This document shows, in pieces, positions 35,588 to 47,851 of a stretch of DNA of 64,000 bases. Position 1 is the stretch's first letter, and each line of letters starts with the position of its first letter. The notes beneath the pieces were generated by a model. It had not been told where the DNA came from. It saw only the letters and a list, made by a program, of their open reading frames with translations, and searched no databases. The translations under genes and the position numbers were made by a program. This DNA comes from Hyperoplus lanceolatus (taxonomy: Eukaryota > Chordata > Actinopteri > Uranoscopiformes > Ammodytidae): contig JAMBYZ020000005.1 of the NCBI GenBank assembly GCA_026929865.2, positions 56,953 through 120,952 on the forward strand. The letters run 5' to 3'.

Positions 35588-35874
35588 GGTGACCTCATGG
35601 GGTGACCTCATGGGTTTGTGAACTTTGACCCTGGAGTTGAATGACTCTGGAATAGCAGGGCGTTTTTTTAAATTGAATCCAAAATCATATCTAATTTCTC
35701 TCATATTTTCAATATCAGTGGGCTTTTATTCTGAAACTACACATCAGAATGTCCTGAAACTTTGTGTGTGGCCTCATGGGGTCGTGAACTATGACCCTGG
35801 AGTGGAATTTTCTGGAATAACAGGGCGTTTTTTTAATTGAATCCGAAATCATATCTAATTTGTCTCATATTTTC
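35588..35874 (-). repeat. Inverted block B26 (287 bp)
   Basis: Counterpart of B12 (GGGTTTGTGAAC, GAATAGCAGGG, CAAAGTTAG) but with CAATATCAGTGGGC, two bases short. Confidence 0.92.
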
Positions 35875-36854
35875 AAAGTTAGATATGATTTTGGATTCAA
35901 TTAAAAAAAAAAACGCCCTGTTATTCCAGAGTCATTCCACTCCAGGGTCATAGTTCACAACCCCATGAGGTCCCCCAAGAAGTTTCAGGACATTCTGGTG
36001 TGTAGTTTCAAAATAAAAGCCCACTAGATATTGAAAATATGAGAGAAATTAGATATGATTTTGGATTCAATTTTTAAAAAAACTCCCCGTTATTCCAGAG
36101 TCATTCCACTCCAGGGTCATAGTTCACGACCCCATGAGGCCACACAAAAAGTTTCAGGACATTCTGATGTGTAGTTTCAGAATAAAAGCCCACTTGATAT
36201 TGAAAATATGAGAAAAATTAGATATAATTTTGGATTCAATTAAAAAAAAAAAGCCCTGTTATTCCAGAGTCATTCCACTCCAGGGTCATAGTTCACGACC
36301 CCATGAGGCCACACAAAAAGTTTCAGGACATTCTGATGTGTAGTTTCAGAATAAAAGCCCACTAGATATTGAAAATATGAGAGAAATTAGATATGATTTT
36401 GGATTCAATTTAAAAAAAAACGCCCTGTTATTCCAGAGTCATTCCACTCCAGGGTCATAGTTCACGACCCCATGAGGCCACACAAAAAGTTTCAGGACAT
36501 TCTGATGTGTAGTTTCAGAATAAAAGCCCACTAGATATCGAAAATATGAGAAAAATTAGATATGATTTTGGATTAAATTTTAAAAAAAACGCCCTGTTAT
36601 TCCAGAGTCATTCCACTCCAGGGTCATAGTTCACGACCCCATGAGGTCCCCCAAGAAGTTTCAGGACATTCTGATGTGTAGTTTCAGAATAAAAGCCCAC
36701 TAGATATTGAAAATATGAGAGAAATTAGATATGATTTTGGATTCAATTAAAAAAAACGCCCTGTTATTCCAGAGTCATTCCACTCCAGGGTCATAGTTCA
36801 CAACCCCATGAGGTCCCCCAAGAAGTTTCAGGACATTCTGATGTGTACTTTCAA
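35875..36854 (+). repeat. Direct tract D26 (~5.8 monomers) with atypical exit
   Basis: Begins as D12 (ACTCCCCGTTATTCC at 36083, AGATATAATTTTGG) then diverges. The last monomer is an ordinary GAGGTCCCCCAAGAAGTTTC type that changes into junction A only at TGTACTTTCAAGG. Confidence 0.92.
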
Positions 36855-37141
36855 GGTGACCTCATGGGGTGACCTCATGGGGTTGTGAACTTTGACCCTG
36901 GAGTTGAATAACTCTGGAATAACAGGGCGTTTTTTTAAATTGAATCCAAAATCATATCTAATTTCTCTCATATTTTCAATATCAAGTGGCTTTTATTCTG
37001 AAACTACACATCAGAATGTCCTGAAACTTTGTGCTGAGCCTCATGGGGTCGTGAACTATGACCCTGGAGTGGAATTTTCTGGAATAACAGGGCGTTTTTT
37101 TAATTGAATCCGAAATCATATCTAATTCGTCTCATATTTTC
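36855..37141 (-). repeat. Inverted block B27 (287 bp)
   Basis: Has TTGAATAACTC, GTGCTGAGCCTC, TAATTCGTCTC and the AGATAATTTTTTGG junction B. Confidence 0.92.
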
Positions 37142-38124
37142 AAAATTAGATAATTTTTTGGATTCAATTAAAAAAAAAACGCCCTGTTATTCCAGAGTCA
37201 TTCCACTCCAGGGTCACAGTTCACGACCCCATGAGGCCACACACAAAGTTTCAGGACATTCTGATGTTTAGTTTCAGAATAAAAGCCCACTAGATATTGA
37301 AAATATGAGAAAAATTAGTTATGATTTTGGATTCAATTTAAAAAAAAAACGCCCTGTTATTCCAGAGTCATTCCACTCCAGGGTCATAGTTCACAACCCC
37401 ATGAGGTCACCCAAGAAGTTTCAGGACATTCTGATGTGTAGTTTCAAAATAAAAGCCCACTAGATATTGAAAATATGAGAGAAATTAGATATGATTTTGG
37501 ATTCAATTTTAAAAAAAACGCCTTGTTATTCCAGAGTCATTCCACTCCAGGGTCATAGTTCACGACCCCATGAGGCCACACAAAAAGTTTCAGGACATTC
37601 TGATGTGTAGTTTCAGAATAAAAGCCCACTAGATATTGAAAATATGAGAGAAATTAGATATGATTTTGGATTCAATTTAAAAAAAAAAAGCCCTTTTCTT
37701 CCAGAGTCATTCCCCTCCAGGGTCATAGTTCACAACCCCATGAGGTCACCCAAGAAGTTTCAGGACATTCTGATGTGTAGTTTCAAAATAAAAGCCCACT
37801 AGATATTGAAAATATGAGAGAAATTAGATATGATTTTGGATTCAATTTTAAAAAAAACGCCCTGTTATTCTAGAGTCTTTCCACTCCAGGGTCATAGTTC
37901 ACGACCCCATGAGGCCACACAAAAAGTTTCAGGACATTCTGATGTGTAGTTTCATAATAAAAGCCCACTAGATATTGAAAATATGAGAGAAATTAGATAT
38001 GATTTTGGATTCAATTTTTAAAAAAACACCCTGTTATTCCAGAGTCATTCCACTGCAGGGTCATAATTCACAACCCCATGAGGTCACACAAGAAGATTCA
38101 GGACATTCTGATGTGTACTTTCAG
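37142..38124 (+). repeat. Direct tract D27 (~5.8 monomers)
   Basis: Includes GATGTTTAGTTTC, CGCCTTGTTATTCC, AAAAGCCCTTTTCTTCC with TCCCCTCCAGGG, and TCTAGAGTCTTTCC. The last two also occur in order in D1 (2.69-2.88 kb). Ends with TTTCATAATAAAAG. Confidence 0.93.
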
Positions 38125-38408
38125 GGTGACCTCATGGGGTGACCTCATGGGGTTGTGAACTTTGACCCTGGAGTTGAATGACTCTGGAATAACAGGACGT
38201 TTTTTTAAATTGAAAAACTCAAAAAATTTCTCTCATATTTTCAATATCAAGTGGGCTTTTATTCTGAAACTACACATCAGGAATGTCCTGAACTGGTGGG
38301 GCCTCATGGGGTCGTGAACTATGACCCTGGAGTGGAATTTTTCTGGAATAACAGGGCGTTTTTTTAAAAATTGTATCCAAAATCATATCTAATTTCTCTC
38401 ATATTTTC
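38125..38408 (-). repeat. Inverted block B28 (284 bp)
   Basis: Counterpart of B13 (AACAGGAC, TTGTATCC, TTTCTCTC). A damaged patch at 38210-38225 reads GAAAAACTCAAAAAATTTC in place of AATCCAAAATCATATC. Confidence 0.88.
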
Positions 38409-39219
38409 AAAATTAGATATGATTTTGGATTCAATAAAAAAAAAACGCCCTGTTATTCCAGAGTCATTCCACTCCAGGGTCATAGTTCACAACCCCATGA
38501 GGTCCCCCAAGAAGTTTCAGGACATTCTGATGTGTAGTTTCAAAATAAAAGCCCACTAGATATTGAAAATATGAAAGAAATTAGATATGATTTTGGATTC
38601 AATTAAAAAAAAACGCCCTGTTATTCCAGAGTCATTCCACTCTCAGGGTCATAGTTCACGACCCCATGAGGCCACACGAAAAGTTTCAGGACATTCTGAT
38701 GTGTAGTTTCAGAATAAAAGCCCTCTAGATATTGAAAATATGAGAGAAATTAGATATGATTTTGGATTCAATTTTAAAAAAAACGCCCTGTTATTCCAGA
38801 GTCATTCCACTCCAGGGCCATAGTTCACGACCCCATGAGGCCACACAAAAAGTTTCAGGACATTCTGATGTGTAGTTTCAGAATAAAAGCCCACTAGATA
38901 TTGAAAATATGAGAGCAAGTAGATATGATTTTGGATTCAATTTTTTAAAAAACGCCCTGTTATTCCAGAGTCATTCCACTCCAGGGTCATAGTTCACGAC
39001 CCCATGAAGCAACACAAAAAGTTTCAGGATATTCTGATGTGTACTTTCAAAATAAAAGCCCACTTGATGTTGAAAATATCAGAGAAATTAGATATGATTT
39101 TGGATTCAATTTTTAAAAAAACACCCTGTTATTCCAGAGTCATTCCACTGCAGGGTCATAATTCACAACCCCATGAGGTCACACAAGAAGATTCAGGACA
39201 TTCTGATGTGTACTTTCAG
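38409..39219 (+). repeat. Direct tract D28 (~4.8 monomers), copy of D13 plus one
   Basis: Has all D13 markers, plus an extra monomer with CCACTCTCAGGG and CCACACGAAAAG inserted near its start. Confidence 0.93.
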
Positions 39220-39501
39220 GGTGACCACATGGGGTGACCTCATGGGGTTGTGAACTTTGACCCTGGAGTTGAATGACTCTGGAATAACAGGGCGTTTTTT
39301 AAATTGAATCAAAAATCATATCTAATTTCTCTCATATTTTCAATATCAAGTGGGCTTTTATTCTGAATCTACACATCAGAATGTCCTGAAACTTTGTGTG
39401 TGGCCTCATGGGGTCGTGAACTATGCCCTGGAGTGGCATTTTCTGGAATAACAGGGCTTTTTTAATTGAATCCGAAATCATATCTAATTTGTCTCATATT
39501 T
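39220..39501 (-). repeat. Inverted block B29 with shortened junction B
   Basis: Same TGACCACATGGGG and CATATTTGATTTTGG changes as B14, 21,171 bp away, which shows the junction deletion was copied rather than formed twice. Confidence 0.92.
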
Positions 39502-40638
39502 GATTTTGGATTCAATAAAAAAAAACGCCCTGTTATTCCAGAGTAATTCCACTCCAGGGTCATAGTTCACAACCCCATGGGGTCCCCCAAGAAGTTTCAG
39601 GACATTCTGATGTGTAGTTTCAAAATAAACGCCCACTAGATATTGAAAATATGAGAGAAATTAGATATGATTTTGGATTCAATTTAAAAAAAAACGCCCT
39701 GTTATTCCAGAGTCATTCCACTCCAGGGTCATAGTTCACGACCCCATGAGGTCCCCCAAGAAGTTTCAGGACATTCTGATGTGTAGTTTCAGAATAAAAG
39801 CCCACTAGATATTGAAAATATGAGAGAAATTAGATATGATTTTGGATTCAATTTTAAAAAAAAACGCCCTGTTATTCCAGAGTCATTCCACTCCAGGGTC
39901 ATAGTTCACGACCCCGTGAGGTCCCCCAAGAAGTTTCAGGACATTCTGATGTGTAGTTTCAGAATAAAAGCCCACTAGATATTGAAAATATGAGAGAAAT
40001 TAGATATGATTTTGGATTCAATTTAAAAAAAAACGCCCTGTTATTCCAGAGTCATTCCACTCCAGGGTCATAGTTCACAACCCCATGAGGTCACGCAAGA
40101 AGTTTCAGGACATTCTGATGTGTAGTTTCAAAATAAAAGCCCACTAGATATTGAAAATATGAGAGAAATTAGATATGATTTTGGATTCAATTTTTAAAAA
40201 AACGCCCTGTTATTCCAGAGTCATTCCAGTCCAGGGTCATAGTTCAAGACCCCATGAGGTCCCCCAAGAAGTTTCAGGACATTCTGATGTGTAGTTTCAG
40301 AATAAAAGCCCACTAGATATTGAAAATATGAGAGAAATTAGATATGATTTTGGATTCAATTTTTAAAAAAACGCCCTGTTATTCCAGAGTCATTCCACTC
40401 CAGGGTCGTAGTTCACAACCCCATGAAGCCACACAAAAAGTTTCAGGATATTCTGATGTGTACTTTCAAAATAAAAGCCCACTTGATATTGAAAATATCA
40501 GAGAAATTAGATATGATTTTGGATTAAATTTTTAAAAAAACACCCTGTTATTCCAGAGTCATTCCACTGCAGGGTCATAATTCACAACCCCATGAGGTCA
40601 CACAAGAAGATTCAGGACATTCTGATGTGTACTTTCAG
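39502..40638 (+). repeat. Direct tract D29 (~6.8 monomers)
   Basis: The first part matches D14 (AATAAACGCCC). Later marks are CCCCGTGAGG, TCACGCAAG, TTCCAGTCCAGGG and GGTCGTAGTTC. The GAAGCC subtype precedes the junction. Confidence 0.92.
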
Positions 40639-41276
40639 GGTGACCTCATGGGGTGACCTCATGGGGTTGTGAACTTTGACCCTGGAGATGAATGACTCTG
40701 GAATAACAGGGCGTTTTTTTTAAATTGAATCCAAAATCATATCTAATTTCTCTCATATTTTCAATATCGAGTGGGCTTTATTCTGAAACTACACATCAGA
40801 ATGTCCTGAAACTTTGTGTGTGGTCATGGGGTCGTGAACTATGACCCTGGAGTGGAATTTTTCTGGAATAACAGGGCGTTTTTTTTTAATTGAATTCGAA
40901 ATCATATCTAATTCGTCTCATATTTTGAAAAATTAGATAATTTTTTGGACTCAATTAAAAAAAAAACGCCCTGTTATTCCAGAGTCATTCCACTCCAGGG
41001 TCATAGTTCACAACCCCATGAGGTCCCCCAAGAAGTTTCAGGACATTATGATGTGTAGTTTCAAAATAAAAGCCCACTAGATATTGAAAATATGAAAGAA
41101 ATTAGATATGATTTTGGATTCAATTTAAAAAAAAACGCCCTGTTATTCCAGAGTCATTCCACTCCAGGGTCATAGTTCACGACCCCATGAGGCCACACAA
41201 AAAGTTTCAGGACATTCTGATGTGTAGTTTCAGAATAAAAGCCCACTAGATATTGAAAATATGAGAGCAATTAGAT
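40344..41276. repeat. 0.93 kb tandem duplication, copy 1
   Basis: One full higher-order unit: GAAGCC monomer, junction monomer, B30 and about two direct monomers. It is repeated at once with the same private marks (GAGATGAATGAC, ATTTTGAAAAATTAG, GACATTATGATG). Confidence 0.87.
40639..40927 (-). repeat. Inverted block B30 (289 bp)
   Basis: Has GGAGATGAATGAC, CAATATCGAGTGGGC and the TTTTGAAAAATTAGATAA junction B, followed by GGACTCAATT. Confidence 0.92.
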
Positions 41277-41571
41277 ATGATTTTGGATTCAATTTTTAAA
41301 AAAACGCCCTGTTATTCCAGAGTCATTCCACTCCAGGGTCATAGTTCACGACCCCATGAAGCCACACAAAAAGTTTCAGGATATTCTGATGTGTACTTTC
41401 AAAATAAAAGCCCACTTGATATTGAAAATATCAGAGAAATTAGATATGATTTTGGATTCAATTTTTAAAAAAACACCCTGTTATTCCAGAGTCATTCCAC
41501 TGCAGGGTCATAATTCACAACCCCATGAGGTCACACAAGAAGATTCAGGACATTCTGATGTGTACTTTCAG
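40928..41571 (+). repeat. Direct tract D30 (~3.8 monomers)
   Basis: Contains GACATTATGATG near 41043 and a GAAGCC-subtype monomer from 41356. Almost identical to the next tract. Confidence 0.93.
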
Positions 41572-42215
41572 GGTGACCTCATGGGGTGACCTCATGGGGT
41601 TGTGAACTTTGACCCTGGAGATGAATGACTCTGGAATAACAGGGCGTTTTTTTTAAATTGAATCCAAAATCATATCTAATTTCTCTCATATTTTCAATAT
41701 CGAGAGTGGGCTTTTATTCTGAAACTACACATCAGAATGTCCTGAAGCTTTGTGTGTGGCCTCATGGGGTCGTGAACTATGACCCTGGAGTGGAATTTTT
41801 CTGGAATAACAGGGCGTTTTTCTTTTAATTGAATCCGAAATCATATCTAATTCGTCTCATATTTTGAAAAATTAGATAATTTTTTGGACTCAATTAAAAA
41901 AAAAACGCCCTGTTATTCCAGAGTCATTCCACTCCAGGGTCATAGTTCACAACCCCATGAGGTCCCCCAAGAAGTTTCAGGACATTATGATGTGTAGTTT
42001 CAAAATAAAAGCCCACTAGATATTGAAAATATGAAAGAAATTAGATATGATTTTGGATTCAATTAAAAAAAAAATGCCCTGTTATTCCAGAGTCATTCCA
42101 CTCCAGGGTCATAGTTCACGACCCCATGAGGCCACACAAAAAGTTTCAGGACATTCTGATGTATAGTTTCAGAATAAAAGCCCACTAGATATTGAAAATA
42201 TGAGAGCAATTAGAT
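41277..42215. repeat. 0.93 kb tandem duplication, copy 2
   Basis: Matches copy 1 with a handful of changes, such as CGAGAGTGGGC, CTGAAGCTTTG and GATGTATAG. The low divergence points to a very recent whole-unit duplication (inference). Confidence 0.87.
41572..41866 (-). repeat. Inverted block B31 (295 bp, the longest)
   Basis: As B30 but with two extra bases in CAATATCGAGAGTGGGC, CTGAAGCTTTG and a C inside the second T-run (TTTTTCTTTT). Confidence 0.92.
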
Positions 42216-42510
42216 ATGATTTTGGATTCAATTTTTAAAAAAACGCCCTGTTATTCCAGAGTCATTCCACTCCAGGGTCATAGTTCACGACCCCATGAAG
42301 CCACACAAAAAGTTTCAGGATATTCTGATGTGTACTTACAAAATAAAAGCCCACTTGATATTGAAAATATGAGAGAAATTAGATACGATTTTGGATTCAA
42401 TTTTAAAAAAAACGCCCTGTTATTCCAGAGTCATTCCACTGCAGGGTCATAATTCACAACCCCATGAGGTCACACAAGAAGATTCAGGACATTCTGATGT
42501 GTACTTTCAG
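41867..42510 (+). repeat. Direct tract D31 (~3.8 monomers)
   Basis: Repeats D30 up to the GAAGCC monomer. It then differs: TGTACTTACAAAATAAAAG and TATGAGAG in place of TATCAGAG, followed by GATACGATTTTGG. Confidence 0.93.
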
Positions 42511-42798
42511 GGTGACCTCATGGGGTGACCTCATGGGGTTGTGAACGTTGACCCTGGAGTTGAATGACTCTGGAATAACAGGGCGTTTTTTTTAAATTGA
42601 ATCCAAAATCATATCTAATTTCTCTCATATTTTCAATATCAAGTGGGCTTTTATTCTGAAACTACACATCAGAATGTCCTGAAACTGTGTGTGGGCCTCA
42701 TGGGGTCGTGAACTCTGACCCTGGAGTGGAATTTTCTGGAATAACAGGGCGTTTTTTTAAGTGAATCCGAAATCATATCTAATTTGTCTCATATTTTC
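42511..42798 (-). repeat. Inverted block B32 (288 bp)
   Basis: Has GTGAACGTTGACC, GAACTCTGACC and TTTTTTTAAGTGAATCC. Confidence 0.92.
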
Positions 42799-43106
42799 AA
42801 AATTAGATATGATTTTGGATTCAATTAAAAAAAAAAAACGCCCTGTTATTCCAGAGTCATTCCACTCCAGGGTCATAGTTCACAACCCCATGAGGTCCCC
42901 CAAGAAGTTTCAGGACATTCTGATGTGTAGTTTCAAAATAAAAGCCCACTAGATATTGAAAATATCAGAGAAATTAGATATGATTTTGGATTCAATTTTT
43001 AAAAAAAACACCCTGTTATTCCAGAGTCATTCCACTCCAGGGTCATAATTCACAACCCCATGAGGTCACACAAGAAGATTCAGGACATTCTGATGTGTAC
43101 TTTCAG
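42799..43106 (+). repeat. Direct tract D32 (~1.8 monomers, shortest class)
   Basis: Only 308 bp lie between two inverted blocks. The junction monomer keeps CTCCAGGGTCATAATTC. Confidence 0.93.
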
Positions 43107-43399
43107 GGTGACCTCATGGGGTGACCTCATGGGGTTGTGAACTTTGACCCTGGAGTTGAATGACTCTGGAATAACAGGGCGTTTTTTTTAAATTGAATCC
43201 AAAATCATATCTAATTTCTCTCATATTTTCAATATCAAGTGGGCTTTTATTCTGAAACTACACATCAGAATGTCCTGAAACTTTGTGTGTGGCCTCATGG
43301 GGTCGTGAACTATGACCCTGGAGTGGAATTTTTCTGGAATAACAGGGCGTTTTTTTTTTAATTGAATCCGAAATCATATCTAATTTGTCTCATATTTTC
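43107..43399 (-). repeat. Inverted block B33 (293 bp)
   Basis: A very clean copy with long T-runs (8 and 9). Junction B is followed by GATTTTGGTTTC. Confidence 0.93.
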
Positions 43400-43704
43400 A
43401 AAATTAGATATGATTTTGGTTTCAATTTAAAAAAAAACGCCCTGTTATTCCAGAGTCATTCCACTCCAGGGTCATAGTTCACAACCCCATGAGGTCACCC
43501 AAGAAGTTTCAGGACATTCTGATGTGTAGTTTCAAAATAAAAGCCCACTAGATATTGAAAATATGAGAGAAATTAGATATGATTTTGGATTAAATTTAAA
43601 AAAAAAAGCCCTTTTATTCCAGAGTCATTCCACTGCAGGGTCATAATTCACAACCCCATGAGGTCACACAAGAAGATTCAGGACATTCTGATTTGCACTT
43701 TCAG
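43400..43704 (+). repeat. Direct tract D33 (~1.8 monomers, shortest class)
   Basis: 305 bp. It has AAAAAAGCCCTTTTATTCC and ATTTGCACTTTCAG at the junction. With D32 it gives the minimum block-to-block spacing of about 600 bp. Confidence 0.93.
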
Positions 43705-43995
43705 GGTGACCTCATGGGGTGACCTCATGGGGTTGTGAACTTTGACCCTGGAGTTGAATCACTCTGGAATAACAGGGCGTTTTTTTTAAATTGAATCCAA
43801 AATCATATCTAATTTCTCTCATATTTTCAATATCAAGTGGGCTTTTATTCTGAAACTACACATCAGAATGTCCTGAAACTTTGTGTGTGGCCTCATGGGG
43901 TCGTGAACTATGACCCTGGAGTGGAATTTTTCTGGAATAACAGGGGCGTTTTTTTAATTGAATCCGAAATCATATCTAATTTGTCTCATATTTTC
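43705..43995 (-). repeat. Inverted block B34 (291 bp)
   Basis: Has GTTGAATCACTC, as in B15/B16, and ACAGGGGCG. The tract that follows contains the CTCGAG subtype, as after B15/B16, so these blocks share ancestry. Confidence 0.92.
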
Positions 43996-45825
43996 AAAAT
44001 TAGATATGATTTTGGATTCAATTAAAAAAAAAACGCCCTGTTATTCCAGAGTCATTCCACTCCAGGGTCATACTTCACAACCCCATGAGGTCCCCCAAGA
44101 AGTTTCAGGACATTCTGATGTGCAGTTTCAAAATAAAAGCCCACTAGATATTGAAAATATGAGAGAAATTAGATATGATTTTGGATTCAATTTTTTAAAA
44201 AAAGCCCTGTTATTCCAGAGTCATTCCACTCCAGCGTCATAGTCCACGACCCCTCGAGGCCACACAAAAAGTTTCAGGACATTCTGATGTGTAGTTTCAG
44301 AATAAAAGCCCACTAGATATTGAAAATATGAGAGAAATTAGATATCATTTTGGATTCAATTTTAAAAAAAACGCCCTGTTATTCCAGAGTCATTCCACTC
44401 CAGGTTCATAGTTCACAACCCCATGAGGTCACCCAAGAAGTTTCAGGACATTCTGATGTGTAGTTTCAGAATAAAAGCCCACTAGATATTGAAAATATGA
44501 GAGAAATTACATATGATTTTGGATTCATTTTAAAAAAAAACGCCCTGTTATTCCAGAGTCATTCCACTGCAGGGTCATAATTCACGACCCCATGAGGCCA
44601 CACAAACAGTTTCAGGACATTCTGATGTGTAGTTTCAGAATAAAAGCCCACTAGATATTGAAAATATGAGAGAAATTAGATATGATTTTGGATTCAATTG
44701 TAAAAAAAAACGCCCTGTTATTCCAGAGTCATTCCACTCCAGGGTCATAGTTCACAACCCCATGAGGTCACCCAAGAAGTTTCAGGACATTTTGATGTTC
44801 AGTTTCAAAATAAAAGCCCACTAGATATTGAAAATATGAGAGAAATAAGATATGATTTTGGATTCAATTTAAAAAAAAAAAACCCTGTTATTCCAGAGTC
44901 ATTCCACTCCAGGGTCATAGTTCACGACCCCATGAGGTCCCCCAAGAAGTTTCAGGACATTCTGATGTGTAGTTTCAGAATAAAAGCCCACTAGATATTG
45001 AAAATATGAGAGAAATTAGATATGATTTTGGATTCAATTTAAAAAAAAACGCCCTGTTATTCCAGAGTCATTCCACTCCAGGGTCATAGTTCACAACCCC
45101 ATGAGGTCACCCAAGAAGTTTCAGGACATTCTGATGTGTAGTTTCAAAATAAAAGCCCACTAGATATTGAAAATATGAGAGAAATTAGATATGATTTTGG
45201 ATTCAATTTAAAAAAAAAAAGCCCTTTTATTCCAGAGTCATTCCACTCCAGGGTCATAGTTCACGACCCCATGAGGTCCCCCAAGAAGTTTCAGGACATT
45301 CTGATGTGTAGTTTCAGAATAAAAGCCCACTAGATATTGAAAAATATGAGAGAAATTAGATATGATTTTGGATTCAATTTTTAAAAAAACGCCCTGTTAT
45401 TCCAGAGTCATTCCACTCCAGGGTCATAGTTCACAACCCCATGAGGTCCCCCAAGAACTTTCAGGACATTCTGATTTGTTGTTTCAAAATAAAAGCCCAC
45501 TAGATATTGAAAATATGAGAGAAATTAGATATGATTTTGGATTCAATTTTTAAAAAAACGCCCTGTTATTCCAGAGTCATTCCACTCCAGGGTCATAGTT
45601 CACGACCCCATGAAGCCACACAAAAAGTTTCAGGATATTCTGATGTGTACTTTCAAAATAAAAGCCCACTTGATATTGAAAATATCAGAGAAATTAGATA
45701 TGATTTTGGATTCAATTTTTAAAAAAACACCCTGTTATTCCAGAGTCATTCCACTGCAGGGTCATAATTCACAACCCCATGAGGTCACACAAGAAGATTC
45801 AGGACATTCTGATGTGTACTTTCAG
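43996..45825 (+). repeat. Direct tract D34 (~10.8 monomers)
   Basis: Contains the CTCGAG subtype (44253), GATATCATTTTGG, CAGGTTCATAG, a CTGCAGGG monomer away from a junction (about 44568), ATTTTGATGTTCAG and AAAAAAACCCTG. The GAAGCC subtype precedes the junction. Confidence 0.92.
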
Positions 45826-46110
45826 GGTGACCTCATGGGGTGACCTCATGGGGTTGTGAACTTTGACCCTGGAGTTGAATGACTCTGGAATAACAGGGCT
45901 TTTTTTTAAATTGAATCAAAATCATATCTAATTTCTCTCATATTTTCAATATCAAATGGGCTTTATTCTGAAACTACACATCAGAATGTCCTGAAACTTT
46001 GTGTGTGGCCTCATGGGGTCGTGAACTATGACCCTGGAGTGGAATTTTCTGGAATAACAGGGCGTTTTTTTAATTGAATCGAAATCATATCTAATTTGTC
46101 TCCTATTTTC
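45826..46110 (-). repeat. Inverted block B35 (285 bp)
   Basis: Has CAATATCAAATGGGCTTTA and GTCTCCTATTTTC. Confidence 0.92.
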
Positions 46111-46754
46111 AAAATTAGATATGATTTTGGATTCAATTAAAAAAAAAACGCCCTGTTATTCCAGAGTCATTCCACTCCAGGGTCATAGTTCACAACCCCA
46201 TGAGGTCCCCCAAGAAGTTTCAGGACATTCTGATGTGTAGTTTCAAAATAAAAGCCCACTAGATATTGAAAATATGAGAGAAATTAGATATGATTTTGGA
46301 TTCAATTTAAAAAAAAACGCCCTGTTATTCCAGAGTCATTCCACTCCAGCGTCATAGTCCACGACCCCTCGAGGCCACACAAAAAGTTTCAGGACATTCT
46401 GATGTGTAGTTTCAGAATAAAAGCCCACTAGATATTGAAAATATGAGAGAAATTAGATATGATTTTGGATTAAATTTTAAAAAAAAAAGCCCTGTTATTC
46501 CAGAGTCATTCCACTCCAGGGTCATAGTTCACAACCCCATGAGGTCACCCAAGAAGTTTCAGGACATTCTGATGTGTAGTTTCAGAATAAAAGCCCACTT
46601 GATATTGAAAATATCAGAGAAATTAGATATGATTTTGGATTCAATTTTTAAAAAAACACCCTGTTATTCCAGAGTCATTCCACTGCAGGGTCATAATTCA
46701 CAATCCCATGAGGTCACACAAGAAGATTCAGGACATTCTGATGTGTACTTTCAG
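46111..46754 (+). repeat. Direct tract D35 (~3.8 monomers)
   Basis: Second monomer is the CTCGAG subtype (46369). The junction monomer reads CACAATCCCATGAGG. Confidence 0.93.
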
Positions 46755-47040
46755 GGTGACCTCATGGGTTGACCTCATGGGGTTGTGAACTTTGACCCTG
46801 GAGTTGAATGAATCTGGAATAACAGGGCGTTTTTTTTAAATTGAATCCAAAATCATATCTAATTTCTCTCATATTTTCAATATCAAGTGGGCTTTTATTC
46901 TGAAACACACATCAGAATGTCCTGAAACTTTGTATGTGGCCTCATGGGGTCGTGCTATGACCCTGGAGTGGAATTTTCTGGAATAACAGGGCGTTTTTTT
47001 TAATTGAATCGAAATCATATCTAATTTGTCTCATATTTTC
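46755..47040 (-). repeat. Inverted block B36 (286 bp)
   Basis: Has CATGGGTTGACC, GAATGAATCTGG, GAAACACACATC and GGGTCGTGCTATG (GAA lost). Confidence 0.9.
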
Positions 47041-47851
47041 AAAATTAGATATGGTTTGGATTCAATTAAAAAAAAAACGCCCTGTTATTCCAGAGTCATT
47101 CCACTCCAGGGTCATAGTTCACAACCCCATGAGGTCACCCAAGAAGTTTCAGGACATTCTGATGTGCAGTTTCAGAATAAAAGCCCACTTGATATTGAAA
47201 ATATCAGAAAAATTAGATATGATTTTGGATTCAATTTTTAAAAAAACTCCCTGTTATTCCAGAGTCATTCCACTCCAGGGTCATAGTTCACGACCCCATG
47301 AGGCCACACAAAAAGTTTCAGGAAATTCTGATGTGTAGTTTAAGAATAAAAGCCCACTAGATATTGAAAATATGAGAGAAATTAGATATGATTTTGGATT
47401 CAATTTTTAAAAAAACACCCTGTTATTCCAGAGTCATTCCACTCCAGCGTCATAGTCCACGACCCCTCGAGGCCACACAAAAAGTTTCAGGACATTCTGA
47501 TGTGTAGTTTCAAAATTAAAGCGCACTAGATATTGAAAATATGAGAGAAATTACATATGATTTTGGATTACATTTTTTAAAAAACGCACTGTTATTCCAG
47601 AGTCATTCCACTCCAGCGTCATAGTCCACGACCCCTCGAGGCCACACAAAAAGTTTCAGGACATTCTGATGTGTAGTTTCAGAATAAAAGCCCACTAGAT
47701 ATTGAAAATATGAGAGAAATTAGATATGATTTTGGATTCAATTTTTAAAAAAACACCCTGTTATTCCAGAGTCATTCCACTGCAGGGTCATAATTCACAA
47801 CCCCATGAGGTAACACAAGAGGATTCAGGACATTCTGATGTGTACTTTCAG
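47041..47851 (+). repeat. Direct tract D36 (~4.8 monomers), two CTCGAG monomers
   Basis: CTCGAG at 47466 and 47635, in adjacent monomers, the first followed by AAATTAAAGCGCAC. Junction B is followed by AGATATGGTTTGG. Confidence 0.93.
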
